The notes: generated from the letters alone by a model not told the origin. A stretch of DNA of 64,000 bases from Shewanella decolorationis S12 (GCF_000485795.1 NZ_AXZL01000076.1:310001-374000); one strand, 5' to 3'. Positions 1 to 9,762 are shown, counted from the stretch's first letter. Made by a program: numbers and translations.

Positions 1-1632
1 AAATATGATTCAGCAGCTTTAATTAAATGTAAACAATACCAAGAATATTTAAACTCAGAATCCGACAAAATATTCCTCCTTGAATATGAAGCATTTTACA
101 AATTGAATGAGTCTGATACTCCACTTCTGAAAATGTGGCTTGCATATGACTTTGCAAATATTGCAATGGATGCAGGATATACTGATGAGGCGATAAATGC
201 TATAGGTCTGTCAATTGAAATTGCAGAAGCGAATAATTTACAAGAATGGGTCAGTGAAAGTTTAGGCATTCTTGCATTACTGCAAAGCGACATAAAGCAG
301 ACTTCCCTAGCTCTTTTAACAATAAATAGAGCAATTGAACTTAGTAGGAATGCTGATAATATTAAAATATTGCAATTGAGACAGGGATTTATTCTTAAAG
401 AGGCTAATCAATTCAATGATGCACTCGCCGTTTATAATAATATAATTAATAAAGAAAACGACTATTACGCAGATGCGTACATTACAGCTGCCTTAAATAT
501 CTCAGCAATCTATCAATCGATAGGAAAAAACAATGAAAACTTGAAACTAACTGAAAAAATATTAACTATAATAGATCCAGCAAAAGATCCATACAGTTGG
601 CATCAAGCCAATATTTTAAGAGCGTTTGCATTATTAACAACTGGCCAATATGATGCCGCTAATCAATTATTCTACCAATCTCAATTATGGTTCGAAAGAA
701 ACCATTGGCTAGTTTATCTAGTGCCAAAAATAGAAGAGTGGGCAAAATTACTTGAGCAATCTAATCTATACAAGCCAGCTTATTACGCATTAACTGATGC
801 AAGCAATTTAAAGCACAGACTAAATATACAAAAAAGGCAGCGAGATGCGTTGTTAAATAATGCTCGTTTGGAGTCAGAACAACATAAACGAGCTCTACTT
901 GAGTTATCAGAGGAACACAAAAAAGCAAATATATTATTAGAAAAACAACAGAATGAACATAACCTAATAATAACTATAGTAATTATAACCATTACTATGG
1001 CGTTATTTATACTCACAGTCTATTTAAGGTTGCGAAATGCTCATCGACTTCTAGCAGTAAAAAGTCATCAATTAGATTACGAGAGCAAACATGATCCATT
1101 AACCAAAGTTTATAATCGTCGATACTTCGAACAGTTTATTAGAACTAAATATAATGATGATAATATTGACGCACTGTTTCTATTAATAGATATTGACCAT
1201 TTTAAAAATGTAAATGATACATATGGACATCAAATAGGAGATCTGGTTTTAGAAATCGTTAGTAAGCGTATTAGTAATAGAGTTAAAAATAATGATAAAG
1301 TGATTCGTTGGGGCGGTGAAGAGTTTTTAGTATATATTGAGAACCCGGATAACAAAGTTAATTGTATTAAATTAATAGAAAGGTTGTTAAACGAAATATA
1401 TAATACACCTATAGAGTTAAAAGATAATCAACTCTATGTCACTATATCGATTGGTTTTGGTGTTTATCAAATGATTAACCAAACTCAAATAGACCAAGTA
1501 TTAAATCAAATTGATGAATATTTATACAAAGCCAAAACGCAAGGAAGAAACCAAGCAGTGGGTAATTTGGGTCGGTTAGAAATTAATGACGAATCGTTCA
1601 TCACACTGAAAACATCAAACGCCACAAGTTAA
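1..1632 (+). CDS. TPR-GGDEF diguanylate cyclase, 5' end outside window
   Basis: The reading frame is open to base 1, so the gene starts upstream. The visible part has helical TPR-like repeats, probably periplasmic, then a coiled coil. One membrane helix follows (about residues 288-306, counting from the ATG at 103), and then a C-terminal GGDEF domain with a GGEEF active-site motif near residue 404. This predicts synthesis of cyclic-di-GMP from two GTP in the cytoplasm under control of the outer TPR part. The position that usually carries the RxxD inhibitory site reads KNND, so product inhibition may be lost. The gene is much richer in A+T, with many AAT, ATA and TTA codons, than the genes right of it, which suggests transfer or relaxed codon selection. 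The overall plan matches the GGDEF gene at 34371. Confidence 0.85.
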   Translation, partial: KYDSAALIKCKQYQEYLNSESDKIFLLEYEAFYKLNESDTPLLKMWLAYDFANIAMDAGYTDEAINAIGLSIEIAEANNLQEWVSESLGILALLQSDIKQTSLALLTINRAIELSRNADNIKILQLRQGFILKEANQFNDALAVYNNIINKENDYYADAYITAALNISAIYQSIGKNNENLKLTEKILTIIDPAKDPYSWHQANILRAFALLTTGQYDAANQLFYQSQLWFERNHWLVYLVPKIEEWAKLLEQSNLYKPAYYALTDASNLKHRLNIQKRQRDALLNNARLESEQHKRALLELSEEHKKANILLEKQQNEHNLIITIVIITITMALFILTVYLRLRNAHRLLAVKSHQLDYESKHDPLTKVYNRRYFEQFIRTKYNDDNIDALFLLIDIDHFKNVNDTYGHQIGDLVLEIVSKRISNRVKNNDKVIRWGGEEFLVYIENPDNKVNCIKLIERLLNEIYNTPIELKDNQLYVTISIGFGVYQMINQTQIDQVLNQIDEYLYKAKTQGRNQAVGNLGRLEINDESFITLKTSNATS

Positions 1633-1634
1633 CC

Positions 1635-1653
1635 ACTAGGGCGTGTTGACGTT
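1635..1653. repeat. Solo end of MITE-like repeat
   Basis: Just after the GGDEF stop codon the sequence CTAGGGCGTGTTGACGTT matches the left inverted end of the element at 50745-51027. No second end is present nearby, so this is a truncated copy or a solo terminus. Confidence 0.6.
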
Positions 1654-1690
1654 CTAAAATTATCAAAACGGAATTTATATGATTAATAGA

Positions 1691-2551
1691 TCAAATTCCA
1701 ATCAATCCCATCCACTTACCCATAGTGCATCTGTCATTGCTGCCAAAATCACGCACTGTTGCGACATTTTGATAACCCAACTCTGTCAGTTTTGCCCTGA
1801 GCTTTACCGCCTGCTCAAATCCATGTTCGAGCAGAATATAGCCGTTGGGTTTTAAATAATCCCGAGCGGTTTTTGCGATGTAGTAAAGATCGGCAAAGCC
1901 CTCATCAGCGGCGGTGAGCGCACTTTGTGGCTCGAAACGCACATCACCTTGATGTAAATGCTCATCGGCCTCATCGATGTAAGGCGGATTTGAGACAATT
2001 AAATCAAAGTCATGGGCCTTGATAGCGCTAAACCAGTCACTTTGGAGGATCTCAACCTGCTCGAGCTTAAGGTTAGTCCGGTTCGCCTTGGCCAATGCCA
2101 CCGCATCTTCCACTTTGTCGACGGCGGTGATTTGCCAAGTCGCTCGTTCAGAAGCCAGCGCCAGCGCAATCGCGCCAGTGCCAGTCCCTAAATCCAGCAC
2201 CTTAGCATTGCTCTCAAGCGGCAAGTTTAAGGCGGTTTCGACCAGGATTTCGGTATCCGGACGAGGGATTAACGTGGTGTCATTCACGATAAAGGGCAGT
2301 GACCAAAACTCACGCTCTCCTACAATATGTGCCACGGGTACGCCCTGCTGGCGACGTTGCACCATTTGCTGAAAGCGTTTCCACTGGTCCACCGTCAAGG
2401 CTTTTTCGGGCCAAGTGTAGAGAAATGCACGGTTTTTATTGAGGCAATACAGCAGGAAAACCTCTGCATCCAGATGAGCGGATTCAGAGGTAGGCGCTAA
2501 CTGAACATAGGCCCATTGCAGGGCCTCGGCGATACTCGATTGATCAGCCAA
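1691..2551 (-). CDS. prmC: PrmC (HemK), release factor glutamine methyltransferase
   Basis: This 286-residue enzyme N5-methylates the glutamine of the GGQ motif in release factors RF1 and RF2, using S-adenosylmethionine. It has an N-terminal helical domain and a Rossmann methyltransferase domain with the SAM loop DLGTGTGAIAL. The signature NPPY (in DLIVSNPPYIDEAD) binds the substrate glutamine. It lies 2 nt downstream of prfA, which encodes its substrate RF1, in the usual hemA-prfA-prmC operon. Length and start fit the family. Confidence 0.95.
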   Translation of the reverse strand: MADQSSIAEALQWAYVQLAPTSESAHLDAEVFLLYCLNKNRAFLYTWPEKALTVDQWKRFQQMVQRRQQGVPVAHIVGEREFWSLPFIVNDTTLIPRPDTEILVETALNLPLESNAKVLDLGTGTGAIALALASERATWQITAVDKVEDAVALAKANRTNLKLEQVEILQSDWFSAIKAHDFDLIVSNPPYIDEADEHLHQGDVRFEPQSALTAADEGFADLYYIAKTARDYLKPNGYILLEHGFEQAVKLRAKLTELGYQNVATVRDFGSNDRCTMGKWMGLIGI

Positions 2552-2553
2552 AA

Positions 2554-3645
2554 TTACCCCTGCTCATCAGCAAGAGCGGCTAATAGGTCGGCCTGATGCT
2601 CTTGCATCAGCGGTCCTAAAATCGCATCTAAGTCCCCTTCCATCACTTCGTTTAAGCGATACAAGGTTAAGTTGATACGGTGTTCACTCACGCGGCCCTG
2701 TGGGAAGTTATAGGTACGCACACGCTCGGAGCGGTCGCCACTGGCTACCAGACTACGGCGAGTCGACTCTTCGGCGCTGCGGCGCTTTTCGTCTTCAACG
2801 GCTTGGATACGCGCCGCTAACACGCTCATCGCTTGGGCGCGGTTTTTATGCTGTGAACGTTGGTCCTGACATTCCACCACAATCCCGGTGGGAATGTGGG
2901 TAATACGAATGGCAGAATCGGTTTTGTTAACGTGCTGACCACCCGCGCCCGATGAACGGAAGGTATCGACCTTCAGATCGGCTGGGTTGATTGAAATCGC
3001 TTCAGCTTCAGGCACTTCGTGCATGACTACCACAGTGACGGCTGAGGTGTGTACACGGCCTTGAGATTCAGTTTCAGGCACACGTTGAACACGGTGACCG
3101 CCGGATTCAAATTTAAGTTTACCGTAGGCGCCTTCACCACTGACTTTAACGATGATTTCTTTAAAACCACCGTGTTCACCTTCGTTCGAGCTCATGATTT
3201 CGAGCTGCCAACGGTTGGCTTCGGCATAACGGCTATACATACGGAACAGATCACCCGCGAAGATTGCGGCTTCGTCGCCCCCCGCACCGGCACGAATTTC
3301 GATAAAGGCGTTGGTGTCGTCGTTAGGATCTTTTGGTAATAACAGAATTTGCAGCTCGGCTTCGAGACGTCCAAGTTCAGCTTTAGCAGCCTTGATTTCT
3401 TCCTGCGCCATTTCGCGCATTTCAGCATCATCTTCTTCCAGCATTTCCTTGGCAGACTCGAGATCTGCCTGTGCTTGCTGGTAAGCTTTAAAGCCTGCAA
3501 CCACTTCTTCTAACTGAGAATATTCTTTGGATAACGCGCGAAAACGATCCTGATCGGCGATAACGGATGCATCACCAAGCAAGGCTAAGACTTCTTCATT
3601 GCGCTCGAGCAAGCCTTCCAGCTTGCGGATAACGGATTCCTTCAT
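2554..3645 (-). CDS. prfA: Peptide chain release factor 1
   Basis: This 363-residue RF1 recognises UAA and UAG stop codons and triggers peptidyl-tRNA hydrolysis. The GGQ loop is present (GSSGAGGQHVNKTDSAIRI), as is the PxT stop-codon reading motif, here PET in RVPETESQGR. The acidic N-terminal helical domain carries EIRAGAGGDEAA. It sits between hemA (14 nt upstream) and prmC (2 nt downstream), as in other gammaproteobacteria. Confidence 0.97.
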   Translation of the reverse strand: MKESVIRKLEGLLERNEEVLALLGDASVIADQDRFRALSKEYSQLEEVVAGFKAYQQAQADLESAKEMLEEDDAEMREMAQEEIKAAKAELGRLEAELQILLLPKDPNDDTNAFIEIRAGAGGDEAAIFAGDLFRMYSRYAEANRWQLEIMSSNEGEHGGFKEIIVKVSGEGAYGKLKFESGGHRVQRVPETESQGRVHTSAVTVVVMHEVPEAEAISINPADLKVDTFRSSGAGGQHVNKTDSAIRITHIPTGIVVECQDQRSQHKNRAQAMSVLAARIQAVEDEKRRSAEESTRRSLVASGDRSERVRTYNFPQGRVSEHRINLTLYRLNEVMEGDLDAILGPLMQEHQADLLAALADEQG

Positions 3646-3659
3646 TTAACTCGCTAACC

Positions 3660-4910
3660 TTAGTTTTTATCTAATCCGAGCGCTGTTCTTAACTGACCTA
3701 ATGTATTCAAATCCCCCTGACGGCTGGCCACCGTGAGGGCTTGGGTGGGTGCGTGAATGAGTCTATTCGTCAGGCGATTGGCTAGTTCAATCAATACCTG
3801 CTCAGTGTCGCCCCCCTGCGCTAATTTATTCAGGGCGCGTTCCACTAACTCATCCTTTATCGCCATGCTTTGGCTGCGATACTCGCGAATACTGTCGACC
3901 GACTCTAAAGAACGTACCCAATCCATAAACAGGTAGGATTGTTCTTCAGTAATTAATTCAGCTTGCTCGGCGGCCTCCTTACGGGAAGCCTTATTCTGTT
4001 CAATAATGCTATGCAGGTCGTCCACTGTATACAGAAACGCATCGTCCAAATCGGCGACTTCCGGCTCAATATCCCGGGGAACTGCTATATCAACCAATAA
4101 CATAGGTTGATGGCGACGCTGCTTTAGCGCTTTTTCTACCATGCCTTTACCAAGGATTGGTAGCGGGCTGGCGGTAGAGGATATCACGATATCGGCTTTA
4201 GGGAGAAAATCTGGTATCTGTGCCAACGTAATTGCCGTGGCATTAAACTCTTCACACATGCTTTGAGCACGTTCCAGAGTACGGTTTGCCACCACCATAG
4301 AAGCAACGCCGTTATCCTTAAGATGTTTAGCCACCAGCTCAATGGTTTCACCGGCACCAATTAATAGCACCTTAGTGGTCGACAGCGAAGAGAAGATATG
4401 TTTTGCCATGCTCACAGCGGCAAAGGCCACCGAGACAGCCGCGGCACCGATTTCGGTTTCGGTACGCACTTTTTTCGCAACGGAGAAGGTATTTTGGAAC
4501 AAGCGGTCGATAGTCAGCGCAACGGTACCCGCTTCTTTGGCTTTGACAAAAGCTTGTTTAACTTGACCAAGAATCTGCGGCTCACCGAGGATCAACGAGT
4601 CAAGACCTGAAGCGACGCGCATCAAATGCCTTACCGCCGCTTGACCGTGGTAATTGTAGAGGCACGGCGCAACATCTTGATGATCTAGGCCGTGATATTC
4701 TTCAAGCCATTCAATGATGTCGGCCTCATCGCCATTGTTACAATACAATTCGGTGCGATTGCAGGTCGAGACGATAACGGCTTCACCCGAGCGTGTACGA
4801 CTGGCCAGACTCTTCATGGCATCATGAATTTTGTCCGGAGAGAAGGCAACTTTCTCACGCAGGTCTACCGTGGCTGTTTTATGGTTAATACCGATTGCTA
4901 CAAGGCTCAT
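3660..4910 (-). CDS. hemA: Glutamyl-tRNA reductase
   Basis: This 416-residue enzyme reduces glutamyl-tRNA(Glu) with NADPH to glutamate-1-semialdehyde, the first committed step of C5 tetrapyrrole and heme synthesis. The catalytic cysteine lies in [10 protein letters not shown] near residue 50. A Rossmann NADPH domain ([16 protein letters not shown]) and a C-terminal dimerisation helix follow. It is the first gene of hemA-prfA-prmC and is divergent from lolB, the arrangement seen in E. coli. Heme supply matters in Shewanella because of its many cytochromes c. Confidence 0.97.
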
Positions 4911-5164
4911 CTGACTCTTTTCTAGATTCTTGGCGTCTCTCTTAATAAGGGCATTCTACTGAATTGGCCCAACTAAAAACAGAATACGCTTAACAAAACC
5001 GAATAAAGGTCTAACTTCTTACCTAAATTTTCTATCAATGATAGATAACTACGGATTATCACGGCTGAAGTTAGCCCGACTGACCGCCAATGGAAATTTT
5101 ACGATTGGCATTGGTATTCTTTCCAAGCCCTCGTATCATAAGGACTTTGGTATATCAGTTATAG

Positions 5165-5809
5165 ATGAATAATTTGAAGCGCTTCACAAAATCCATTTTC
5201 TCTTGTATCGCCTTGAGTGGCCTATTGTTTTTAGGCGGCTGTGAGACACTATCGCCAGCGACAGATCTCAGCCCTATCACAGTCGATAACGCCGCCCAAG
5301 CCAAGGCATGGGAGTTACAGGGTAAACTCGCTATCCGCACGCCGCAGGATAAGCTCAGTGCCAATCTGTATTGGCGCCACAGCGAGGAGCGGGACGAACT
5401 CACTCTCACCACTATGCTCGGCACCACAGTGTTGACCTTGGATGCTACGCCTAACTCGGCTCACCTGCATGTCGATGGCAAAGATTTTCGCGATAGTAAC
5501 GCCCAAGCCTTGCTTGAGCGAGTCAGCGGCTGGTCCATCCCGATTAATGACTTACCCCTTTGGATCACCGGCCAAGTCGGCGCTTTTGACCGTGTGCTTG
5601 CCGTTGATAGCAATGGCAAAACAAAGCAAATTCAAAACTCGCAAACCTTACCGCCTTGGGACGTCACATTTTTAAGTTGGCAGGCCCAAAGTGGTGCCGA
5701 GGTGCCCTATCAGTTAAAGCTTGAACGCGGTGATTTACAGCTCAAGCTGCAACTCAATCAATGGCAAGCCTTGGGTAAACCCTCAATACTGCTCGGAGAA
5801 AAACCTTAG
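5165..5809 (+). CDS. lolB: Outer-membrane lipoprotein LolB
   Basis: This 214-residue lipoprotein receives lipoproteins from periplasmic LolA and inserts them into the outer membrane. It has a lipoprotein signal peptide with lipobox LGGC (Cys about residue 27). The mature LolB-fold sequence includes WELQGKLAIRTPQDKLSANL and the LPLWITGQ stretch. It is followed one base later by ispE, a conserved pair, and is divergent from hemA. Confidence 0.93.
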   Translation: MNNLKRFTKSIFSCIALSGLLFLGGCETLSPATDLSPITVDNAAQAKAWELQGKLAIRTPQDKLSANLYWRHSEERDELTLTTMLGTTVLTLDATPNSAHLHVDGKDFRDSNAQALLERVSGWSIPINDLPLWITGQVGAFDRVLAVDSNGKTKQIQNSQTLPPWDVTFLSWQAQSGAEVPYQLKLERGDLQLKLQLNQWQALGKPSILLGEKP

Positions 5810-5810
5810 C

Positions 5811-6665
5811 ATGTCGAATGAGATTTCGCGCAATTGGCCCGCGCCCGCAAAATTAAATCTGTTTTTGCATATCAACGGGCGCCGCGGCGACGGTTACCAT
5901 GAGTTGCAAACCCTATTTCAATTTATCGATTGTTGCGATCTGCTCGACTTTAGGGTGATGCAGACGCCAGAGCTGAAATTGCACTCGGACATGTCGGCCG
6001 TTGTCGCGGATAGCGATAACTTAATTCTGAGAGCCGCAAAATCATTACAACAGGTGACAGGTTATCCTGGCGGCGCCGAAATTTGGCTCGAAAAACGTTT
6101 ACCCATGGGCGGTGGTTTAGGTGGCGGCTCCTCCGATGCGGCCACCACACTCGTGGCGTTAAATCAGTTGTGGAATACCCAATTATCTAACGATGAATTA
6201 GCGGCGATTGGTTTAAAACTCGGTGCCGATATCCCTGTTTTTATTCGCGGTTTCGCCGCTTTTGCCGAAGGTGTTGGCGAACGTTTACAAGCGGTTACCC
6301 CCAATGAATTTTGGTATTTAGTCATCGCGCCCGATGCCCATGTTTCCACCGCAGCAGTGTTCCAAGATCCTTTGCTCCCCCGCAATACACCCAAGCTTGG
6401 TATTGACACTTTGATGAGCCAACCTTGGGCAAATGATTGCCAAGATCTGGTCGTTTCCAAATACCCTCAAGTTGCCAAGGCCTTAAGCTGGCTGCTAGAA
6501 TATGCGCCGTCGAGAATGACCGGAACGGGCGCATGCGTGTTTGGGGAGTTTTCTTCGCAGCAGCAAGCTCTCGCAGCCTTGGCGAAATTACCGTCTGATA
6601 TGCAAGGATTTGTTGCAAAAGGGATGAATATTTCGCCGCTTATAGTGCGACTCAATCATCCATAA
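5811..6665 (+). CDS. ispE: 4-diphosphocytidyl-2-C-methyl-D-erythritol kinase
   Basis: This GHMP-family kinase (284 residues) phosphorylates CDP-methylerythritol in the non-mevalonate isoprenoid pathway. The ATP-binding glycine loop PMGGGLGGGSSDAA is intact, and the N-terminus WPAPAKLNLFLHI is typical. The frame stays open upstream to 5721. I place the start at the ATG at 5811, one base after the lolB stop, because GGAG lies at 5795 and family alignment begins there. Confidence 0.95.
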   Translation: MSNEISRNWPAPAKLNLFLHINGRRGDGYHELQTLFQFIDCCDLLDFRVMQTPELKLHSDMSAVVADSDNLILRAAKSLQQVTGYPGGAEIWLEKRLPMGGGLGGGSSDAATTLVALNQLWNTQLSNDELAAIGLKLGADIPVFIRGFAAFAEGVGERLQAVTPNEFWYLVIAPDAHVSTAAVFQDPLLPRNTPKLGIDTLMSQPWANDCQDLVVSKYPQVAKALSWLLEYAPSRMTGTGACVFGEFSSQQQALAALAKLPSDMQGFVAKGMNISPLIVRLNHP

Positions 6666-6676
6666 ACTACTTTCTT

Positions 6677-6740
6677 CTAGAGCAACTTTTTACGATAGCC
6701 TACGGGTTCCGCTCCCGTCCCCGCATCGTTGTTGCTCTAG
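6677..6740 (+). promoter_or_regulatory. Three-tier structured leader RNA before prs
   Basis: The 112-nt gap between ispE and prs contains nested helices. A perfect 10-bp stem (6677-6686 with 6731-6740, CTAGAGCAAC/GTTGCTCTAG) encloses a 5-bp stem (6692-6696 with 6725-6729). That encloses a second 5-bp stem (6702-6706 with 6714-6718) with a 7-nt loop TTCCGCT. No U-run follows, so it is not a simple terminator. The inner hairpin resembles a tRNA T-arm. Leader control or mRNA processing between ispE and prs is my inference. Confidence 0.5.
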
Positions 6741-6777
6741 CCACTAAAATATAAAGCAAACGCCTGAGGTTCATACA

Positions 6778-7725
6778 GTGCCCGACATCAAGCTCTTTGC
6801 TGGGAACGCCACCCCCAGTCTCGCTAAGAAGATAGCCGATCGTCTATTTTGTAAACTCGGAGACGCAGTGGTTGGTCGTTTCAGCGATGGTGAAATCAGT
6901 GTCCAAATTAACGAAAATGTACGTGGTGCCGATGTATTTATCATCCAATCCACCTGCGCACCAACTAACGATAACCTAATGGAACTTATCGTTATGGTTG
7001 ACGCACTACGCCGTGCTTCTGCAGGTCGTATTACTGCCGTTATTCCTTACTTTGGTTATGCTCGTCAAGACCGTCGCGTACGTAGCGCACGTGTACCTAT
7101 TACGGCAAAAGTCGTTGCTGACTTCCTCTCAAGCGTCGGTGTTGACCGCGTTCTGACCTGTGATTTACACGCAGAGCAAATTCAAGGCTTCTTCGACGTT
7201 CCTGTAGACAACGTATTCGGTAGCCCAGTGCTATTAGAAGACATGGTAGCGAAAAAGCTGGACAACCCTGTGGTTGTATCCCCTGACATCGGCGGTGTAG
7301 TTCGCGCTCGTGCAGTAGCGAAACTATTAGATGATTCTGATCTGGCCATTATCGACAAGCGTCGTCCACAGGCAAACGTAGCACAAGTGATGCATATCAT
7401 TGGTGACGTTCAAGGCCGTGACTGCATTATCGTTGACGATATGATCGACACAGGCGGCACTCTGTGTAAAGCGGCTGAAGCCTTAAAAGAACACGGTGCA
7501 AACCGCGTATTTGCCTACGCGACTCACCCAGTATTCTCTGGCAAAGCGGCTGAGAATATCGAAAACTCAGTGATCGATGAAGTCATCGTGACCGATACCG
7601 TACCTTTAAGCCCTGAAATGCTACAAGTCGCAAAAGTGACTCAATTGACTATGTCGGCTGTATTGGCAGAAGCCATTCGCCGCGTCAGCAACGAAGAGTC
7701 TATCTCTGCAATGTTCAGCCACTAA
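6778..7725 (+). CDS. prs: Ribose-phosphate pyrophosphokinase (PRPP synthetase)
   Basis: This 315-residue enzyme makes PRPP from ribose-5-phosphate and ATP for nucleotide, histidine, tryptophan and NAD synthesis. The start is GTG, as in E. coli prs, preceded by TGAGGT. The PRPP-binding motif is clear (DCIIVDDMIDTGGTLCKAAE), as is the catalytic flexible loop YARQDRRVRSARVPITAK. It follows ispE and ends in a strong terminator at 7743-7771. Confidence 0.97.
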   Translation: MPDIKLFAGNATPSLAKKIADRLFCKLGDAVVGRFSDGEISVQINENVRGADVFIIQSTCAPTNDNLMELIVMVDALRRASAGRITAVIPYFGYARQDRRVRSARVPITAKVVADFLSSVGVDRVLTCDLHAEQIQGFFDVPVDNVFGSPVLLEDMVAKKLDNPVVVSPDIGGVVRARAVAKLLDDSDLAIIDKRRPQANVAQVMHIIGDVQGRDCIIVDDMIDTGGTLCKAAEALKEHGANRVFAYATHPVFSGKAAENIENSVIDEVIVTDTVPLSPEMLQVAKVTQLTMSAVLAEAIRRVSNEESISAMFSH

Positions 7726-7742
7726 TCTTACGGCACTTGCAT

Positions 7743-7771
7743 AAAAAAACGCACCTCAAGGTGCGTTTTTT
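7743..7771 (+). terminator. Rho-independent terminator of prs
   Basis: Stem CGCACC/GGTGCG (7750-7755 with 7760-7765) with loop TCAA, preceded by seven A and followed by six T. The A-tract also makes it usable from the other strand. Confidence 0.9.
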
Positions 7772-7899
7772 GTTTGCGCGCTTTAGCTTTGGTCTTAGCT
7801 TACATTTTAGGATTGAATCGACTTCTGCCTTATCCATCCACAAACCACACCTCAAAATGCTATCGAAGCGCCCCAACGGTGCGCCTCAAGCAAGGTCGT

Positions 7900-9762
7900 T
7901 TAGATCTTAAAATGGCTAACAGCACTCACTAAATACTCAGCACGGGTTCTTAATTCGTCCGATGCCGAAGCATTAGCATCTGCGGCATGGGAAGATTGCT
8001 CGGCAATATCACGGATAACGACCACGTTCTTATTCACTTCGGCAGCCACCATGCTTTGCTCTTCAATTGCCGCTGCAATTTGAGTACTCATATCCATAAT
8101 GTTTCGAACGTCATTATTGATAAGTTTGAGTAACTCCCCTGCCGCAGCTGCCTGCTCGGCGCTCTCGGCGCCTTGCTTTTGGCTCGCATCCATCAATTGC
8201 ACAATAGAGCGGGTTCTACTTTGCAGTGTTTGAATAATGTTGGAAATTTCCTGAGTCGATGTCTGAGTACGCATCGCTAGACTACGCACTTCATCGGCAA
8301 CCACGGCAAATCCACGCCCTTGCTCACCAGCACGCGCCGCTTCAATCGCCGCATTGAGTGCGAGTAAATTGGTTTGCTCCGCAATACCTCGGATAACATC
8401 CAGCACACTACCAATGGTTTCGCTATCACGCTCGAGCTCATCCACCACAGAGGCGCTACTGTTGATTTGTTCAGACAGTTGCCTGATCTTCAGGATGGTT
8501 TGCTCAACCTCAGTTTGCCCCAACTGAGCATTATCATGAGTTTTACCCGCTTTAAGCGCGGCAAGCTCAGTCGTTTTAGCAATTTCATCAATGGTAGCGC
8601 CCATTTCGGTAATTGCTGTGGCTACCATATCGGTTTCATTAAGTTGCTGTGCTACACCTTCAGATGCAAGCATGGCATTTTCGGAAACACTCTTACTTGA
8701 GGTATTGATTGTGGCAACAGAATCGATGACTTGCTCAATAAGCTGCTGGAAGCTCCCCACCATACTATTGAAATGCTGCGCAATTTCACCTAATTCATCT
8801 TGAGTCGACGCATCACATCTAAGGGTTAAATCTTTACTGACTTCGATGCGCGAAATAACCTGGGTTATGCGTTCTACAGGTGTGATGATGCTGCGAATAA
8901 TCAGATAGGTAATTACACCTAGAATTAATGCAATGATAAAGAATACAAGCATTCCGGTGTTCATACTGCTCTGTTCAGCATCATCGATAGCTTTTAAAGC
9001 AAGATTATGGAGTTCATCAGCACTAGCCTCGGTTAATCTATTGGCTGCAACAAGTTGAGCCATTGTACCCTCTTTTTCGTTAAGACCGAGTTGCTGCTCT
9101 TTACTCACGAGGCTTTTAAAATCCCGCTGATATTGCTCAATTAAGGCAGCAATTTTATTTTGTGTGTCAAGGTCTAAACTTGATGCCCTTAGGCTGCTAT
9201 TGAACAAGGCAATGTTGGCATCGAAGGTCTCAACATAGGTCATTTCGCGGCGCAACATAAAATCTTTTTCATTGCGTCTAAGCTGCAACATGGCAACTTG
9301 CAAAGAAAGTTGATCGTACTCCTTCAGCATGGACTCGACATTGTGCACAGCAGTCCTCAAGGTACCATACAGCCCCGCTTTAGGTGTTAAACCAATTTCT
9401 TGTTGCAGTTGAACAACCTCATTAAAGGCCGCTTGATATTGATTTAAATTGCGGTCAAAACTTTCGAGGGAAGTAATAGGAACATCGTATTTTTTAAAGA
9501 TTTTTTCGAGCGTGGGAATAGTTGAGTCGATTTGCGCATGAACTTGTTTATGTTTTTCAACATATTGAATATCTTTACGGCCAAAAAAATCCTTTTCATT
9601 TTTCCGCAATAACAATACATCTCGCTCGAGTTCGAGCACAGTTTGCGCAGCATCAGAGAGTTCCGACTCAACCGAATTGGAATGAAGCTGCAATCCAAAC
9701 ATAGCAAACAAAGCAGAGACTGATACAGCGGCACTGAGTAGTAATTTAGAGCGGATTAACAT
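7900..9762 (-). CDS. Methyl-accepting chemotaxis protein with HBM sensor domain
   Basis: This 620-residue chemoreceptor has a first membrane helix near residues 7-24 and a long helical periplasmic domain. The second membrane helix (about 268-292) is followed by HAMP and the methyl-accepting signalling coil, with the conserved tip EQTNLLALNAAIEAARAGEQ at about 465-484. The periplasmic part repeats the signature LRRNEKDF (LLLRKNEKDFFGRKD and LQLRRNEKDFMLRRE). This is the hallmark of helical bimodular (HBM) sensors, known to bind organic acids in Pseudomonas McpS. The ligand cannot be read from sequence. It is monocistronic and has no C-terminal CheR/CheB pentapeptide. Confidence 0.92.
   Translation of the reverse strand: MLIRSKLLLSAAVSVSALFAMFGLQLHSNSVESELSDAAQTVLELERDVLLLRKNEKDFFGRKDIQYVEKHKQVHAQIDSTIPTLEKIFKKYDVPITSLESFDRNLNQYQAAFNEVVQLQQEIGLTPKAGLYGTLRTAVHNVESMLKEYDQLSLQVAMLQLRRNEKDFMLRREMTYVETFDANIALFNSSLRASSLDLDTQNKIAALIEQYQRDFKSLVSKEQQLGLNEKEGTMAQLVAANRLTEASADELHNLALKAIDDAEQSSMNTGMLVFFIIALILGVITYLIIRSIITPVERITQVISRIEVSKDLTLRCDASTQDELGEIAQHFNSMVGSFQQLIEQVIDSVATINTSSKSVSENAMLASEGVAQQLNETDMVATAITEMGATIDEIAKTTELAALKAGKTHDNAQLGQTEVEQTILKIRQLSEQINSSASVVDELERDSETIGSVLDVIRGIAEQTNLLALNAAIEAARAGEQGRGFAVVADEVRSLAMRTQTSTQEISNIIQTLQSRTRSIVQLMDASQKQGAESAEQAAAAGELLKLINNDVRNIMDMSTQIAAAIEEQSMVAAEVNKNVVVIRDIAEQSSHAADANASASDELRTRAEYLVSAVSHFKI

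Noticed and set aside
2700..3339. Long plus-strand frames opposite prfA, and similar antisense frames elsewhere
   Set aside because: They are shadows of well-identified genes on the other strand, with no start signals or homology.
6677..6740. A tRNA gene before prs
   Set aside because: The inner hairpin looks like a T-arm, but there is no acceptor/D/anticodon arrangement, the T-loop lacks A58, and no CCA is encoded.
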